Source: Burkholderiales bacterium (GTDB taxonomy: Bacteria > Pseudomonadota > Gammaproteobacteria > Burkholderiales > Nitrosomonadaceae). Taken from it: a stretch of DNA of 64,000 nucleotides. The notes beneath the pieces were generated by a model. That model was not told the DNA's origin and ran no database searches. It was given only the letters and a program-made list of their open reading frames with translations. Positions 1 to 11,516 of this stretch are shown here, piece after piece (within the stretch, counting starts at the first letter, position 1; every line of letters begins with the position of its first letter). The stretch spans positions 1,240,001-1,304,000 of the forward strand of contig JACKLR010000001.1 of the NCBI GenBank assembly GCA_024235795.1, read 5' to 3'. The translations under genes and the position numbers were made by a program.

Positions 1-1074
<1,074 letters not shown>

Positions 1075-1686
1075 TTACAAAGCGGCATTGTTACAAATCC
1101 AGTTACCAATCATTTTATTTGCTTCTTCAATACCTGTTGCTTTGGTGCTCGAAAATAATTGCACGCTCACCATAGGATATTGTAAGACTAAACTTTTTTT
1201 AACTGTATTAAGTGTGTAATTAGCTTGACACCGACTTAGTTTATCCGCTTTTGTCAACATGATATGCACCGATTTTTGTGTCCTAGAAAACCAATCCAGC
1301 ATCTGCATATCTAGATCTTTTAAAGGATGTCGTATATCCATTATCAAAACAAGGCCCAGTAACATTTTGCGCGTTTGTAAATATTCGCTGAGAAATCCAC
1401 CCCAATGATTCCTAATTTCTATCGGCACCTTTGCATAACCATAACCAGGCAAATCAACTAGAAAAAGACCAGATCTAAGGCGAAAATAATTAATTTGCTG
1501 TGTGCGACCGGGCGTTTTGCTGACAAAAGCAAGTTTATTTCGCCTCGTCAACGTATTTATCACACTCGATTTGCCTGCATTGGACCGTCCAGCAAACGCA
1601 ATTTCGACACCATCAAGCATAGGCAGATCTTTTAAGCTATTGACGGAAGTATAAAAGGATGCGTCTTGAAATAAAGTCATTTCCAT
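1075..1686 (-). CDS. engB: Ribosome biogenesis GTP-binding protein EngB/YihA
   Basis: GTPase needed for late assembly of the 50S subunit; cytoplasmic. All TRAFAC G motifs are visible: G1 GRSNAGKSS near residue 33, the switch I region around [13 protein letters not shown]3 [10 protein letters not shown] near 78, G4 TKADK near 145 and G5 SSTKATG near 179. The 203 residues match the family. It lies 1 bp after the coaX stop, in one tight transcription unit birA-coaX-engB. Confidence 0.96.
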   Translation of the reverse strand: MEMTLFQDASFYTSVNSLKDLPMLDGVEIAFAGRSNAGKSSVINTLTRRNKLAFVSKTPGRTQQINYFRLRSGLFLVDLPGYGYAKVPIEIRNHWGGFLSEYLQTRKMLLGLVLIMDIRHPLKDLDMQMLDWFSRTQKSVHIMLTKADKLSRCQANYTLNTVKKSLVLQYPMVSVQLFSSTKATGIEEANKMIGNWICNNAAL

Positions 1687-1687
1687 T

Positions 1688-2446
1688 CTAAATATTTGTT
1701 TTCAGTTGCATCTCTTTTGCAATTATTAGCAATCCATCTAAAACAAGATTCTCAATAACTGTATATTTTAAGTTAACATAAGGCAGTATATCAGCTGCGC
1801 CACCACCACTAAAAATACAATTCTTCACAGCATATCCCTGCTGGAGATGAAATAATCGTGTCATTCTCTCTATAGAACCAATTTGTGATTGGACAATACC
1901 ACTGAAAATTGCATTTGTAGTGTTTAACGGAAAAGCTTTGTAACAAAATTTTTTTTCATGATTGATATTAATTTGTGTATTTTTTTGAATACAATTTAGC
2001 AATGAGTGTGAACTAGGCACTATAATTCCACCGAGAAAAACGCCATCGTTAGACAGTGCGTCAACTGTCATAGCAGTACCGATATTAATAACCAAACATG
2101 ATTCATGGTATTTATCCCATGCTGCAATTAAAGCTGCCCAACGATCGCTTCCAAGTTGACAGGGCTCATCATAATTGTTCGTTACGCCACATTGTTTGGA
2201 TAAAGCAACTACCCATTGGGGTTGAGTATCCCAAATATTAAACAGTTGTGATAATTCTTTATATATAGCGCGGCTTGCTACATGCGAAACGATAATAATA
2301 TCAGGTCGTTTTAACAATTCCCATTTGTCAGAAAGTTGGCTAATTTGTTGGTTATGAACTCTATCTTGAATTAATCCACGATTGTTTACAACATAAGCCC
2401 ATTTGAGAAATGAGTTTCCAGAATCTACAGCCAGTACAGAAAACAT
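1688..2446 (-). CDS. coaX: Type III pantothenate kinase
   Basis: Phosphorylates pantothenate, the first step of coenzyme A synthesis. It belongs to the ASKHA fold: the N-terminal phosphate-binding motif is [10 protein letters not shown] (residues 8-17), the substrate region [12 protein letters not shown] lies near 99, and the second phosphate loop is [12 protein letters not shown] near 121, slightly divergent from the usual GTAxTxD form. FLGGIIVPS and FSGGGAADI follow. The length of 252 aa is normal. It sits between birA and engB with 1-bp gaps, a birA-coaX pairing common in betaproteobacteria. Confidence 0.93.
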   Translation of the reverse strand: MFSVLAVDSGNSFLKWAYVVNNRGLIQDRVHNQQISQLSDKWELLKRPDIIIVSHVASRAIYKELSQLFNIWDTQPQWVVALSKQCGVTNNYDEPCQLGSDRWAALIAAWDKYHESCLVINIGTAMTVDALSNDGVFLGGIIVPSSHSLLNCIQKNTQININHEKKFCYKAFPLNTTNAIFSGIVQSQIGSIERMTRLFHLQQGYAVKNCIFSGGGAADILPYVNLKYTVIENLVLDGLLIIAKEMQLKTNI

Positions 2447-2447
2447 C

Positions 2448-3446
2448 TTAGGATTTGGCTCTTAAACTAATCTCACCGACGTTAAAGTTTTTTCGTCCAG
2501 AGGAAGTAATAAGCGTCAAGGAACCATCATCTTGCACACCATCAACGATACCTTCAACATTCAGCCTATTTGGTAACCGTAACACTATATTCTGCCCCTG
2601 ATAAATATGGTAACTCTGCCATTCATTGCGAAATACATGGAATCCATAATTCTCAAAAGTATTTAAAACGTGGCGAAGCTCGATCAAAAACAAAGCTAAA
2701 ATTTGATTTCGGTCAAGCATATAACCAGTAATCTCATATAAATCTGTTACAGCATAATCTACCAAAGAAGCTAGATTTGATGATAATTTAAAATTTACCC
2801 CTATTCCTATAATTACCGCAGTTGATATCTGCTCATTTGTATTACATTCTATTAAGATTCCGCCAAATTTCTTATTTTTATACAGTAAATCATTAGGCCA
2901 CTTTAAATGAACACTAGTCAATGCTAAATTTCTAAAAACCCTTATAAGAGAAACTCCGACTACCAAGCCTAACGAAGGAAGATGCTGAATTTTGTGCTTA
3001 TACTGCCACAATATAGAAAATGTTAAACATCCTCCTAAATTTGAAAACCAATTTCGATTGCTCGTTCCTCGTCCCTTTGTCTGTAGCTCTGAAACTATAA
3101 CAGGTATAGTTCCATGCTTGAGATAGACCGATTTATTTCTTATAAGATAACTATTTGTTGAGTCCAACAAATTAAATTTTGTCAGATTAAAAAAAATTTT
3201 CTGATCCTTAAGGAAAGTATTTATGGCTCCTTCATTTATCCAAACAAATGGTCGGCTCCAAAAAACACCAAAGCCATTTATTAGACTTATTTCAATACCA
3301 TAATTTAAGGCAACTTGTATCGATTGGAATACAGATAAAGAGGTACAATTTAATTTTGAAGAAAGAGTCTTATAGGTATGTATTTTTCCGTCTGATAAGA
3401 CTCTTAATAATTGAAAGTCTAGCGTATTTGAATTGATTGCATACAT
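2448..3446 (-). CDS. birA: Biotin--[acetyl-CoA carboxylase] ligase BirA (bifunctional, with N-terminal HTH)
   Basis: Makes biotinyl-5'-AMP and transfers biotin to the carboxyl carrier protein. The N-terminal ~65 residues form a winged-helix DNA-binding domain (FQLLRVLSDGKIHTYKTLSS), so a repressor role is possible. The catalytic domain has FNLLDSTNSY (biotin loop), KGRGTSNRNWFS (nucleotide loop), KWPNDLLYKNKKFGGILIE with the conserved Lys, and a C-terminal SH3-like cap. The fourth residue of the GRGR loop, equivalent to E. coli Arg118, is Thr128 here (see findings). Upstream lies an imperfect palindrome near 3452-3474, CAATGT/ACATTG on the minus strand. No good Shine-Dalgarno is visible. Confidence 0.93.
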   Translation of the reverse strand: MYAINSNTLDFQLLRVLSDGKIHTYKTLSSKLNCTSLSVFQSIQVALNYGIEISLINGFGVFWSRPFVWINEGAINTFLKDQKIFFNLTKFNLLDSTNSYLIRNKSVYLKHGTIPVIVSELQTKGRGTSNRNWFSNLGGCLTFSILWQYKHKIQHLPSLGLVVGVSLIRVFRNLALTSVHLKWPNDLLYKNKKFGGILIECNTNEQISTAVIIGIGVNFKLSSNLASLVDYAVTDLYEITGYMLDRNQILALFLIELRHVLNTFENYGFHVFRNEWQSYHIYQGQNIVLRLPNRLNVEGIVDGVQDDGSLTLITSSGRKNFNVGEISLRAKS

Positions 3447-3502
3447 TTACAATGTACTGTACGTACACATTGCATTTTAGAAATCTGTTTTAGATTGATT
3501 AT

Positions 3503-3901
3503 TTAATGCTCTTCATTTGCTTCGTTTAAGTCTACTTCTTCAATAGGCCGATCAACTAATTCTACTAACGCCATCGGCGCATTATCGCCCTTACGAAAAC
3601 CATACTTTAAAATTCTGATGTAACCACCCGGTCTTGCAGCATAACGTGGGCCTAATTCTGAAAAAAGCTTTGTTACTATAGTGCGATCTCGTAACATATT
3701 GAATACTTTTCTTTTATTATTTAAATTTGAAATTTTACCTAATGTTATAACTGGCTCAGCATAACTTCGTAATTCTTTCGCTTTTGGTAACGTCGTCTTA
3801 ATAATCTCATGCCGTAATAAAGAATTCGTCATATTGCGAAACATAGCAGCTCGATGACTACTCGTTCTATTTAGTTTTCGAAAAGCGTTATGATGACGCA
3901 T
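3503..3901 (-). CDS. rplQ: 50S ribosomal protein L17
   Basis: Large-subunit protein near the exit tunnel. [20 protein letters not shown] at the N-terminus matches the L17 signature and fixes the ATG. The C-terminus [14 protein letters not shown] is conserved, with a short acidic tail (132 aa in total). It is the last gene of the alpha operon. Its start lies inside the 3' end of rpoA, with a 14-nt overlap in another frame, so translation is probably coupled to rpoA. Confidence 0.98.
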   Translation of the reverse strand: MRHHNAFRKLNRTSSHRAAMFRNMTNSLLRHEIIKTTLPKAKELRSYAEPVITLGKISNLNNKRKVFNMLRDRTIVTKLFSELGPRYAARPGGYIRILKYGFRKGDNAPMALVELVDRPIEEVDLNEANEEH

Positions 3902-4892
3902 GATTAATATCCTTTGTTTGATTTTCTAAGTTAGCTGGCGGCCAATTGTCAAGTTTCATACCTAATGTTAATTCACGCGCAGCTAATACTTCTTTTATTT
4001 CATTTAATGATTTTCTGCCCAGATTTGGAGTCCTTAATAGTTCAGCTTCAGTGCGTTGTATAAGATCACCTATATAATAAATATTTTCTACTTTTAAACA
4101 ATTAGCTGATCGCACAGTTAATTCTAAATCATCAACAGGTCTCAACAAAACTGGATCAATTTGCGGAACCTTTGGCTGCTCAGTAGGAATTGGAGTACTC
4201 TCCAGATCTGCGAAAACGGATAGCTGTTGAACTAGAACTCTTGCGGCATACCGAATCGCTTCTTCGGGATCAACAACACCATTCGTTTCAATATCCATGA
4301 TTAATTTATCTAGATCTGTCCTCTGCTCAACCCTCGCACTTTCAACTGTATAACTGACACGTCGTATTGGGCTAAAAGATGCATCTAAAAAAATTGTACC
4401 TATACTCTTTTCTTCTTGAGATATTTGTCGTGTTGTAGCGGGAACATACCCCCTACCTCGGGATACCTTAAGCTGCAAATCCAACTTTCCACCAGTTGTC
4501 AAATGCGCGATAACATGGTCAGGGTTTAAAATCTCAACGTCATGACTTGTTTCAATATCATTTGCTGTAACTACTCCTTTTCCTGATTTGGTTAACTTTA
4601 AAGTTACTTCGTCAGAATGGTGTAATTTCAACACGACACCTTTAATATTAAGTAGTACATCCACCACATCTTCCTGGACGCCATCTAGAGTTGAATATTC
4701 ATGCACAACACCAGCAATCTTTACTTCGGTTGGAGCATATCCAAACATTGAAGATAACAGTATTCTACGTAAAGCATTACCTAAAGTATAACCGTATCCT
4801 CTCTCAAATGGTTCCATTACAACCTTTGCATGTAATGGTGATATATTTTGAACATCTATAATACGTGGTGTTAATATATCATTAGTTTGCAT
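3888..4892 (-). CDS. rpoA: DNA-directed RNA polymerase subunit alpha
   Basis: The alpha subunit dimer nucleates RNA polymerase assembly; its C-terminal domain contacts UP elements and activators. The N-terminal domain has [20 protein letters not shown] near residue 28. The linker is at about 235-250. The alpha-CTD ([20 protein letters not shown], then [17 protein letters not shown]) ends with LDNWPP, as in relatives. A tail of about 15 extra residues rich in N, Q and K then runs into rplQ. The length is 334 aa. Confidence 0.98.
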   Translation of the reverse strand: MQTNDILTPRIIDVQNISPLHAKVVMEPFERGYGYTLGNALRRILLSSMFGYAPTEVKIAGVVHEYSTLDGVQEDVVDVLLNIKGVVLKLHHSDEVTLKLTKSGKGVVTANDIETSHDVEILNPDHVIAHLTTGGKLDLQLKVSRGRGYVPATTRQISQEEKSIGTIFLDASFSPIRRVSYTVESARVEQRTDLDKLIMDIETNGVVDPEEAIRYAARVLVQQLSVFADLESTPIPTEQPKVPQIDPVLLRPVDDLELTVRSANCLKVENIYYIGDLIQRTEAELLRTPNLGRKSLNEIKEVLAARELTLGMKLDNWPPANLENQTKDINHASS

Positions 4893-4923
4893 TTATAAAC
4901 CCTAAAGAAAGTGAATTGATATT

Positions 4924-5550
4924 TTATTTAGAATATAATTCGACAACTAATGATTCATTTATAGTTGATGGCAAATCAGAACGATCTGGTTTATTTTTAA
5001 ATGTGCCTTTCATTCCTTTAAGATCAACCTCTAACCAAGATGGGAAACCGCGATTGTCAGCTGATTCCATTGATGCCTTTATTCTCAACTGATTTTTAGA
5101 TTTTTGATCTACTTCAATAGCGTCACCAGGCATGACAATATATGAAGGAATATTTACTCTTTTTCCATTCACCAAAATGCTATTGTGTCGTATTATCTGA
5201 CGTGATTCAGCGCGAGAGGTCCCGAAGCCCATTAGATATACCACATTATCTAATCGACTTTCTAACAATTGCAACAAATTTTCACCCGTGACTCCGCGCT
5301 GCTTATCAGCTTTTTTATAAATTATTCTAAATTGTTTTTCAAGAACACCGTATATGCGTCTGATTTTCTGTTTCTCTCGTAACTGACCACCATAATCTGA
5401 TATACGTCCTTTTTTCTGACCATGCTGTCCTGGTGGATAATTTCTCCGCTCGATAGCACACTTATCAGTAAAACATTTCTCTCCTTTTAAGAAAAGCTTT
5501 TCGCCTTCTCGGCGACATAATTTACATTTAGACTCAAGATATCTAGCCAA
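4924..5550 (-). CDS. rpsD: 30S ribosomal protein S4, zinc-binding form, TTG start
   Basis: Primary 16S-binding assembly protein. In E. coli it is also the translational repressor of the alpha operon. Upstream ATG-frame codons would overlap rpsK by 35 nt, but an exact Shine-Dalgarno AAGGAG (5557-5562) sits 6 nt before a TTG at 5550-5548. That start gives the canonical N-terminus (M)[15 protein letters not shown] and 208 aa. Cys9, Cys12, Cys26 and Cys31 form a zinc site like that of Bacillus S4 (the C+ form). The S4 RNA-binding domain is at [20 protein letters not shown]. The Shine-Dalgarno overlaps the rpsK stop codon. Confidence 0.95.
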   Translation of the reverse strand: MARYLESKCKLCRREGEKLFLKGEKCFTDKCAIERRNYPPGQHGQKKGRISDYGGQLREKQKIRRIYGVLEKQFRIIYKKADKQRGVTGENLLQLLESRLDNVVYLMGFGTSRAESRQIIRHNSILVNGKRVNIPSYIVMPGDAIEVDQKSKNQLRIKASMESADNRGFPSWLEVDLKGMKGTFKNKPDRSDLPSTINESLVVELYSK

Positions 5551-5560
5551 CAGATTCTCC

Positions 5561-5950
5561 TTAGATACGACGTTTTTTTGGTGGACGACATCCATTATGG
5601 GGCACAGATGTTACATCAGAAATACTTACAATTTTAAAGCCAGCTCCATTTAAAGCTCTTACAGCCGAATCTCTTCCCGGCCCGGGGCCTTTTATTTTAA
5701 CCTCAAGGTTTTTCACACCACATTCTATAGCCGCTTTACTTGCAATTTCTGCTGCCACCTGAGCGGCAAAAGGGGTACTCTTTCGAGAACCTTTAAATCC
5801 AGCCCCACCTGAAGTTGCCCATGAAAGTGCATTTCCTTGACGGTCAGTAATCGTAACGATTGTATTATTAAAAGAAGCATGTATATGTGCTATTCCTTCT
5901 GATACATTCTTTTTTATTTTTTTCCGTGCACGGACATTAGCTTTTACCAT
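5561..5950 (-). CDS. rpsK: 30S ribosomal protein S11
   Basis: Platform protein of the small subunit, contacting mRNA in the E site. The signature [20 protein letters not shown] near residue 19 and the C-terminal [13 protein letters not shown] are intact; 129 aa. It lies between rpsM and rpsD in the alpha operon. Its stop codon is part of the Shine-Dalgarno sequence of rpsD, suggesting close translational coupling. Confidence 0.98.
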   Translation of the reverse strand: MVKANVRARKKIKKNVSEGIAHIHASFNNTIVTITDRQGNALSWATSGGAGFKGSRKSTPFAAQVAAEIASKAAIECGVKNLEVKIKGPGPGRDSAVRALNGAGFKIVSISDVTSVPHNGCRPPKKRRI

Positions 5951-5988
5951 ATCATATTATCCTGTTAATAGATTTAGATTCTACTTTT

Positions 5989-6348
5989 TTATCGGGCTCG
6001 TATTGCTTTTCGAGGTCCTTTACGTGTTCGTGCATTGGTTCTCGTTCTCTGACCTCTAACCGGCAAACCGCGTCTATGACGATAACCCCGATAACAACCC
6101 AGGTCCATTAATCTTTTGATATTCATCGATACTTCTCGACGCAAATCACCTTCAATGGTTAACTTAGAAATATGATCTCGAAGTTGATCTAGCTGCTGTT
6201 CAGATAAATCCTTTAATTTAATATCTGCAGGTATACCCACTTCGATACATATTTGAGATGATCTTGTGCGACCAACACCGTATATCGAAGTTAGCGCAAT
6301 ACCTACATGTTGATGATTTGGTAAATTTACTCCAGCAATTCGTGCCAT
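5989..6348 (-). CDS. rpsM: 30S ribosomal protein S13
   Basis: Head protein that contacts P-site tRNA and bridges to the 50S subunit. [20 protein letters not shown] at the N-terminus and the [20 protein letters not shown] motif are typical. The Lys/Arg-rich C-terminal tail GPRKAIRAR is complete (119 aa). It follows rpmJ and opens the S13-S11-S4-alpha-L17 block. Confidence 0.98.
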   Translation of the reverse strand: MARIAGVNLPNHQHVGIALTSIYGVGRTRSSQICIEVGIPADIKLKDLSEQQLDQLRDHISKLTIEGDLRREVSMNIKRLMDLGCYRGYRHRRGLPVRGQRTRTNARTRKGPRKAIRAR

Positions 6349-6376
6349 TTGTATAACCTATTATGAATTGGGTAGA

Positions 6377-6490
6377 TTAACCTTGTCTTTGTTTATGCCT
6401 TGGGTCTGTACAAATAACACGAACAACCCTGTTTCTCTTAATAATCTTGCAATTTCTGCAAATTTTTTTTACTGATGCCATTACTTTCAT
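6377..6490 (-). CDS. rpmJ: 50S ribosomal protein L36
   Basis: A 37-residue gene found by translating the gap between infA and rpsM: it starts [15 protein letters not shown] and ends DPRHKQRQG. Cys11, Cys14, Cys27 and His32 form the zinc ribbon, so this is the zinc-containing type. The order infA-rpmJ-rpsM is normal for proteobacteria. Boundaries come from an ATG at 6490 and a TAA at 6377-6379. Confidence 0.95.
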   Translation of the reverse strand: MKVMASVKKICRNCKIIKRNRVVRVICTDPRHKQRQG

Positions 6491-6514
6491 CCATGACTCC
6501 TAAATTCTTTATGT

Positions 6515-6733
6515 TTATTTTGCTCTGAAGGTAATTCTTGCTCTTGTCAAATCATATGGTGTCAAATCTACCGTAACTTTATCGCCTGGTAGAATTCTTA
6601 TGTAATGCATACGCATTTTTCCAGAAATATGAGCCAATACAGTATGTCCGTTTTCTAACTTAACTTTAAAAGTGGCATTGGGTAGAGTTTCCAGTACTTC
6701 ACCCTGCATTTGTATCGTTTCTTCCTTTGCCAT
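6515..6733 (-). CDS. infA: Translation initiation factor IF-1
   Basis: Single S1/OB-fold protein occupying the A site during initiation. The 72 residues [20 protein letters not shown] through [12 protein letters not shown] match the family full length. It lies inside the ribosomal cluster between secY and rpmJ, the usual betaproteobacterial position. Confidence 0.97.
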   Translation of the reverse strand: MAKEETIQMQGEVLETLPNATFKVKLENGHTVLAHISGKMRMHYIRILPGDKVTVDLTPYDLTRARITFRAK

Positions 6734-6752
6734 ACCATATATCTATATTATG

Positions 6753-8084
6753 TTATCTTGCTGGGAGACGCCCACTACTTCCCTTCAAATTAGCTTTCTT
6801 CAATAAACTATCATATTGTGATGACATTACATGTGATTGTACTTGAGACATAAAATCCATTGTTACAATTACTATAATTAGCAACGATGTACCGCCGAAA
6901 TAAAATGGCACATTCCATTTCAATATTAAAAACTCAGGTAACAAACATACAAGTGTCACATAAATTGAGCCTGTTAGAGTCAACCGCAGCATTATTCGTT
7001 CAATATAACGCGTAGTTTGATCGCCCGGTCTTATTCCAGGTATAAAGGCCCCACTTTTCTTTAAATTATCAGAAGTTTCTTTTGGATTAAAAACCAGTGC
7101 TGTATAAAAAAAGCAAAAGAAAATAATCATTGTTGCATATAGAAATACATACAACGGTTGACCAGGAGATAATGCCGCACTAATATCGCGCAACCAAATC
7201 ATAGACTCACTTGTTGCAAACCAGCCAGCCAATGTCGCTGGAAACAAAATTATACTTGACGCAAAAATTGGTGGAATAACACCCGCCATATTAAGTTTTA
7301 ATGGAAGGTGAGAGCTTTGTCCTCCATATATTTTTTTTCCTACTTGTCTTTTTGCATAATTCACTAAAATTCGTCGTTGTCCCTTTTCGATAAACACAAC
7401 GAAACCAGTTACAAGTGCAGCTCCAATGAATATAAATAAAGCAACCAAAAAATGCATTGAGCCTGTACTGACAAGATCTAAGGTTCCTCCGATTGCACTA
7501 GGCAATCCAGCGGCGATTCCAGCAAAGATAATTAGAGAGATACCATTTCCTATGCCACGTTCAGTAATTTGCTCTCCCAGCCACATTAAAAAAATTGTTC
7601 CAGTTACTAATGTAATAACAGTAGTTAACACAAACATTGGCCCTGGATTTATGACCAAACCAGCTTGTGATTGAAGTGCTATTGAAATGCCATAGCTTTG
7701 AACCAAAGCAAGAAGCAAGGTTCCATATCGTGTATATTGAGTAATTTTCCTGCGCCCACTTTCGCCTTCTTTTTTCAACGCTTCCAGATAAGGAACAGCA
7801 ACAGTTCCTAACTGCATAATGATCGATGCCGAGATATATGGCATAATACCAAGTGCAAATATTGAGAAACGGGATAGCGCTCCACCTGAAAACATATTAA
7901 ACATTCCCAGCACACCACCTTGTTGGGAATCAAATAAATCTTTTAATACGTCAGGATCAATACCGGGAACAGGTACATGTGCACCGATTCTATAGACGAT
8001 AAGCGCTAATAATAAAAACCAAAGCCGTCGTTTTAAATCGGCGAATTTATCAACTGGTTTATGCGTGAATCCTTTGTTAGCCAA
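6753..8084 (-). CDS. secY: Protein translocase subunit SecY
   Basis: Core channel of the Sec translocon in the inner membrane. It has about ten hydrophobic segments, starting at [20 protein letters not shown]. Conserved features include the plug-side motif [20 protein letters not shown] near 62, [14 protein letters not shown], and the cytoplasmic loop [27 protein letters not shown] follows near 350. The length of 443 aa is normal. It is the last gene of the spc block. Confidence 0.98.
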   Translation of the reverse strand: MANKGFTHKPVDKFADLKRRLWFLLLALIVYRIGAHVPVPGIDPDVLKDLFDSQQGGVLGMFNMFSGGALSRFSIFALGIMPYISASIIMQLGTVAVPYLEALKKEGESGRRKITQYTRYGTLLLALVQSYGISIALQSQAGLVINPGPMFVLTTVITLVTGTIFLMWLGEQITERGIGNGISLIIFAGIAAGLPSAIGGTLDLVSTGSMHFLVALFIFIGAALVTGFVVFIEKGQRRILVNYAKRQVGKKIYGGQSSHLPLKLNMAGVIPPIFASSIILFPATLAGWFATSESMIWLRDISAALSPGQPLYVFLYATMIIFFCFFYTALVFNPKETSDNLKKSGAFIPGIRPGDQTTRYIERIMLRLTLTGSIYVTLVCLLPEFLILKWNVPFYFGGTSLLIIVIVTMDFMSQVQSHVMSSQYDSLLKKANLKGSSGRLPAR

Positions 8085-8096
8085 TTTGATACCTTT

Positions 8097-8540
8097 CTAC
8101 TCCTTGACACTGCCACCGGCAGCATCAATTAATTTTTTTACACCCGCAGAAGTTCTTATTCCTTCGAGAATAAGTTTTGTGTTTAGAGATTTGTTCTTGT
8201 TGGAAAGATATAGCTTTACCCTGGTAACCTGCTTTGAAACTAATCTATTATTTTTAATTGTATTTAAATCAATTACTGAATCAGATAAATTTTCTATACA
8301 ATCAAGTCTCAAACTAGCAACTTTATTAGATTTTAACGAATGAAATCCACGTTTTGGTAATCGTCTATACAAAGGCATTTGTCCACCTTCAAAACCAATT
8401 TTATGATAACCGCCAGCTCTTGATTTTTGTCCTTTATGTCCTCTTCCTGCAGTTTTCCCACTAGCGCTACCCATACCTCTACCAAGTCGTTTTTTTGGTT
8501 TTGTAGAACCTTCACAACTTTTAATCGTATTTAAATACAT
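8097..8540 (-). CDS. rplO: 50S ribosomal protein L15
   Basis: Late-assembly protein of the 50S subunit. The glycine-rich N-terminal region [20 protein letters not shown] and the [10 protein letters not shown] segment identify it. I prefer the ATG at 8540, whose product begins [12 protein letters not shown] and aligns with other L15 proteins, over a TTG 18 nt upstream that would overlap rpmD and lacks a Shine-Dalgarno. This leaves 1 nt between the rpmD stop and rplO; 147 aa. Confidence 0.95.
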   Translation of the reverse strand: MYLNTIKSCEGSTKPKKRLGRGMGSASGKTAGRGHKGQKSRAGGYHKIGFEGGQMPLYRRLPKRGFHSLKSNKVASLRLDCIENLSDSVIDLNTIKNNRLVSKQVTRVKLYLSNKNKSLNTKLILEGIRTSAGVKKLIDAAGGSVKE

Positions 8541-8541
8541 A

Positions 8542-8730
8542 TCATTCACACTTAACAAGATAATTCACTTTTTGAATCATGCCTCGAATAGCAGGAGTAT
8601 CTTCCAATACTGAAGTACTGTTGATTTTACGAAGCCCTAGGCCTTTTATCGTAGCTCTGTGAGATTGCTTGGTCCCGATCAAACTTTTGACTAATGTAAT
8701 TTTTATAGTCTTACTGCTTTTAGAATTCAT
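8542..8730 (-). CDS. rpmD: 50S ribosomal protein L30
   Basis: Small 62-residue protein of the large subunit. [20 protein letters not shown] and the [20 protein letters not shown] motif are diagnostic. It lies 1 nt after the rpsE stop and 1 nt before rplO, in the order expected of the spc operon. Confidence 0.97.
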   Translation of the reverse strand: MNSKSSKTIKITLVKSLIGTKQSHRATIKGLGLRKINSTSVLEDTPAIRGMIQKVNYLVKCE

Positions 8731-8731
8731 G

Positions 8732-9256
8732 CTAACGTCCTAAAATTTCTTCGACTGTTTTTCCTCGTTTAGCAGCAACCGTCGATGGTGTATTCATAGA
8801 ATTGAGGCCCTGCAGTGTTGCTCTAACGACATTATATGGATTTGTAGAACCGATACACTTTGCTAATATGTTATGCATTCCCATTACTTCAAATATTGCT
8901 CTCATAGGCCCACCGGCAATAATACCTGTTCCTTCTGGCGCTGGTTGCATATAAACCCTCGCTGCTCCATGCCTACCAACAATAGGATGATAAATCGTAC
9001 CATTTTTTAATTTAACTTTTATCATTGAACGACGCGCTTCATCCATTGCTTTTTGAACAGCGACTGGCACTTCCCTGGATTTGCCTTTGCCCATTCCAAC
9101 CCCACCATCACCATCACCAACAACCGTTAGAGCTGCAAACCCAAGAATACGACCACCTTTAACAACTTTAGTGACTCTGTTTATAGAAACCATTTTCTCT
9201 TTCAGGTCTTCTTGAGCAGCTTCATCCTGTACACTTTTTAAATTCGATTTCGCCAT
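8732..9256 (-). CDS. rpsE: 30S ribosomal protein S5
   Basis: Decoding-fidelity protein at the mRNA entrance. It has the N-terminal dsRNA-binding-like domain ([20 protein letters not shown]), the [20 protein letters not shown] loop, and the C-terminal S5 domain. 174 aa, slightly longer than E. coli because of a charged N-terminal extension ([18 protein letters not shown]). Confidence 0.97.
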   Translation of the reverse strand: MAKSNLKSVQDEAAQEDLKEKMVSINRVTKVVKGGRILGFAALTVVGDGDGGVGMGKGKSREVPVAVQKAMDEARRSMIKVKLKNGTIYHPIVGRHGAARVYMQPAPEGTGIIAGGPMRAIFEVMGMHNILAKCIGSTNPYNVVRATLQGLNSMNTPSTVAAKRGKTVEEILGR

Positions 9257-9270
9257 AATATCGTAATATT

Positions 9271-9627
9271 CTAGAATTTTAATCCATTTTCACGTGCAGC
9301 TTCTGCTAGTGCTTTTACTCGGCCATGATATTTGTAGCCAGAGCGATCAAATGCAATTTGATCGATTCCTAATTTTTTTGCTTTATCGGCTATTCGCTTA
9401 CCAATTAAACTTGCTGCCTTTGTTGTACTTCCACGTGCAATTTCTTTTTTAATATCGGATTCTAGCGTAGATGCACTTGTAAGCGTTTTATGATTACGAT
9501 CATCTATTAGTTGAGCATAAATATGTTGATTCGTTCTATAAACCGATAATCGTATAATGCCGAGTTCGGCAATTTTAATCCGTGTCTTTTTTGCTCTTCT
9601 TAATCTGTTTTGTTTAAGGTTTTGCAT
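9271..9627 (-). CDS. rplR: 50S ribosomal protein L18
   Basis: 5S rRNA-binding protein. The basic N-terminus ([11 protein letters not shown]), the central [17 protein letters not shown] and the end of the protein, [11 protein letters not shown], are all typical. The start is uncertain: ATG at 9627 (MQNLKQNR, 118 aa) is chosen over a GTG at 9642 that would begin 4 nt after the rplF stop. Neither has a convincing Shine-Dalgarno. Confidence 0.94.
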   Translation of the reverse strand: MQNLKQNRLRRAKKTRIKIAELGIIRLSVYRTNQHIYAQLIDDRNHKTLTSASTLESDIKKEIARGSTTKAASLIGKRIADKAKKLGIDQIAFDRSGYKYHGRVKALAEAARENGLKF

Positions 9628-9645
9628 ATGATTAATAATCACTAT

Positions 9646-10179
9646 TTATTTTTTCTTCGCTTCTTTAAGTACCACTGTTTCGTCTGAATAACGAACTCCT
9701 TTTCCTTTATAAGGTTCTGGTCTTCTAAATGAACGGATTTCAGCAGCAGTCTGACCTACCTTTTGTTTATCAATCCCTTTTATGATTATCTCTGTTTGTG
9801 TTGGCACTTCCACTTTAATCCCTTCAGGTATTGAATAATTAACTGGGTGCGAGAAGCCTAAATTTAGGTTGATATTATTTCCACTAAGTTGTGCGCGATA
9901 ACCAACGCCTACAAGCATTAGTTTTTTTTCAAACCCTACTGATACACCCTGAACCATATTCGCAACTAAAGAACGTATTGTTCCTGACATAGCATTCGCA
10001 TGCTTCGAATTAGAAGTGGACTGCACGATTATAGTTTTATCTTCCGCCTTTAGATTAACTTCAGAGTTAAGCTTTTGCTCTAATTTACCATTAGGCCCTT
10101 TAACTGTTATATTTGTTGCTGCAATCGATACTTCTACATTTGACGGTATCGTTATAGGGTTCTTACTAATTCGCGACAT
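9646..10179 (-). CDS. rplF: 50S ribosomal protein L6
   Basis: Protein near the sarcin-ricin loop, with two related domains. [17 protein letters not shown] opens the first. The C-terminal signature [13 protein letters not shown] is intact. 177 aa. It sits between rpsH and rplR in the spc series. Confidence 0.98.
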   Translation of the reverse strand: MSRISKNPITIPSNVEVSIAATNITVKGPNGKLEQKLNSEVNLKAEDKTIIVQSTSNSKHANAMSGTIRSLVANMVQGVSVGFEKKLMLVGVGYRAQLSGNNINLNLGFSHPVNYSIPEGIKVEVPTQTEIIIKGIDKQKVGQTAAEIRSFRRPEPYKGKGVRYSDETVVLKEAKKK

Positions 10180-10199
10180 TTGCGGTATCCTTTATCACA

Positions 10200-10595
10200 T
10201 CACACAACTTCACATAAAATCTCACCACCAACTCCTGCTTCTTGTGCTTTTTTTCCAGTCATGACACCTTTTGATGTAGAAACTATTGCGATCCCCAATC
10301 CATTCATAACCTCAGGCAATTGTGTAGCTGATTTATATATCCGTAAACCTGGTTTACTAACCCGCTTAATTTTTTCAATCACGGGTAAATCAGCATAATA
10401 TCTTAATGCAATCTCGATAACATTTTGATCATTAACATACTTCTGACTATAGTTATCTATATAGCCCTCTTCCTTTAAAACATCAGCGATTGCAGATTTG
10501 ATTTTTGAATATGGAACATTGACTGATTTTTTTTTAGCCATTTGTGCGTTACGTATTCGAGTTAGCATATCGGCTATCGGATCACTCATACTCAT
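10200..10595 (-). CDS. rpsH: 30S ribosomal protein S8
   Basis: 16S central-domain binding protein. In E. coli S8 also represses spc operon translation by binding mRNA near rpl[21 protein letters not shown] and the C-terminal [20 protein letters not shown] motif identify it; 131 aa. Confidence 0.98.
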   Translation of the reverse strand: MSMSDPIADMLTRIRNAQMAKKKSVNVPYSKIKSAIADVLKEEGYIDNYSQKYVNDQNVIEIALRYYADLPVIEKIKRVSKPGLRIYKSATQLPEVMNGLGIAIVSTSKGVMTGKKAQEAGVGGEILCEVV

Positions 10596-10645
10596 TTATT
10601 TTATGCTCTTTATAAAAAACTTATTTGATAACACAGGTTTTATTT

Positions 10646-10951
10646 CTACCAGCTTGCTTTTATGATACCAGGTATTTTCCCGCTCATAGCGATATCACGT
10701 AATTTGCTTCTTCCTAAACCAAATTTGGAATAAACGCCACGCGGCCGGCCAGTAATGGCACAGCGATTTCTCAGTCTTACAGGACTTGAGTTCCTGGGTA
10801 GACTTTGCAACTGTAAGCGCACTTCAAACCTTTCGTCTTCAGTAAGAGACATATCTCTTATCTTTTCATTTAATTGCTTTCTACGTTCAGCGTATTTAAG
10901 AACAAGCTTTTGTCTTTTTAAGTTTCTATTAATGATAGCTTTTTTTGCCAT
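10646..10951 (-). CDS. rpsN: 30S ribosomal protein S14, long zinc-free form
   Basis: Head protein of the 30S subunit. The ATG at 10951 gives [20 protein letters not shown] and 101 aa; an upstream in-frame start would overlap rplE. The C-terminal motif [20 protein letters not shown] carries a single Cys, so this is the long C-minus form, in contrast to the zinc-type S4, L36 and L31 in the same window. Confidence 0.97.
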   Translation of the reverse strand: MAKKAIINRNLKRQKLVLKYAERRKQLNEKIRDMSLTEDERFEVRLQLQSLPRNSSPVRLRNRCAITGRPRGVYSKFGLGRSKLRDIAMSGKIPGIIKASW

Positions 10952-10958
10952 TTTACAC

Positions 10959-11498
10959 TCAATTTTTAAATGGAAAATTAAAAGCACTTAACAGTGCTTT
11001 TGCCTCTTCATCATTATTAGCAGTGGTGTTTATTGAAATATTTAGTCCTCTAAGCGCATCAATTTTATCATAATCAATTTCTGGAAAAATTATTTGCTCT
11101 TTGATACCCAAATTATAATTGCCTCGGCCATCGAATGACTTAGAAGATATACCACGAAAGTCTCTTATTCGTGGTATCGCTACTGATATTAGTCTATCAA
11201 GAAACTCATACATTCTTACCCCTCTTAGCGTAACCATGCACCCTATGGGATATCCTTCTCTGACCTTAAAGGAAGCAATAGATTTTCTGGCACGTGTTAC
11301 AACGGGCTGTTGGCCGGCAATTTTCTTTAGATCAGATACAGCATTATCGATAACCTTTTTATCCGCGGTTGCTTCCCCAACGCCCATATTTAGAGTTATT
11401 TTCGATATCCTAGGTACCTGCATAATCGACTGATAACCAAACTTTTCGGTTAATTGATTTGCTATAGAGGTTTTATATAATTCCTGTAAACGACTCAT
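10959..11498 (-). CDS. rplE: 50S ribosomal protein L5
   Basis: 5S rRNA-binding protein forming the bridge to the 30S head. [20 protein letters not shown] near residue 28 and the [20 protein letters not shown] motif are diagnostic; 179 aa. It starts 18 nt after rplX and ends 7 nt before rpsN. Confidence 0.98.
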   Translation of the reverse strand: MSRLQELYKTSIANQLTEKFGYQSIMQVPRISKITLNMGVGEATADKKVIDNAVSDLKKIAGQQPVVTRARKSIASFKVREGYPIGCMVTLRGVRMYEFLDRLISVAIPRIRDFRGISSKSFDGRGNYNLGIKEQIIFPEIDYDKIDALRGLNISINTTANNDEEAKALLSAFNFPFKN

Positions 11499-11516
11499 TG
11501 TAGTCCAATCATAAAA

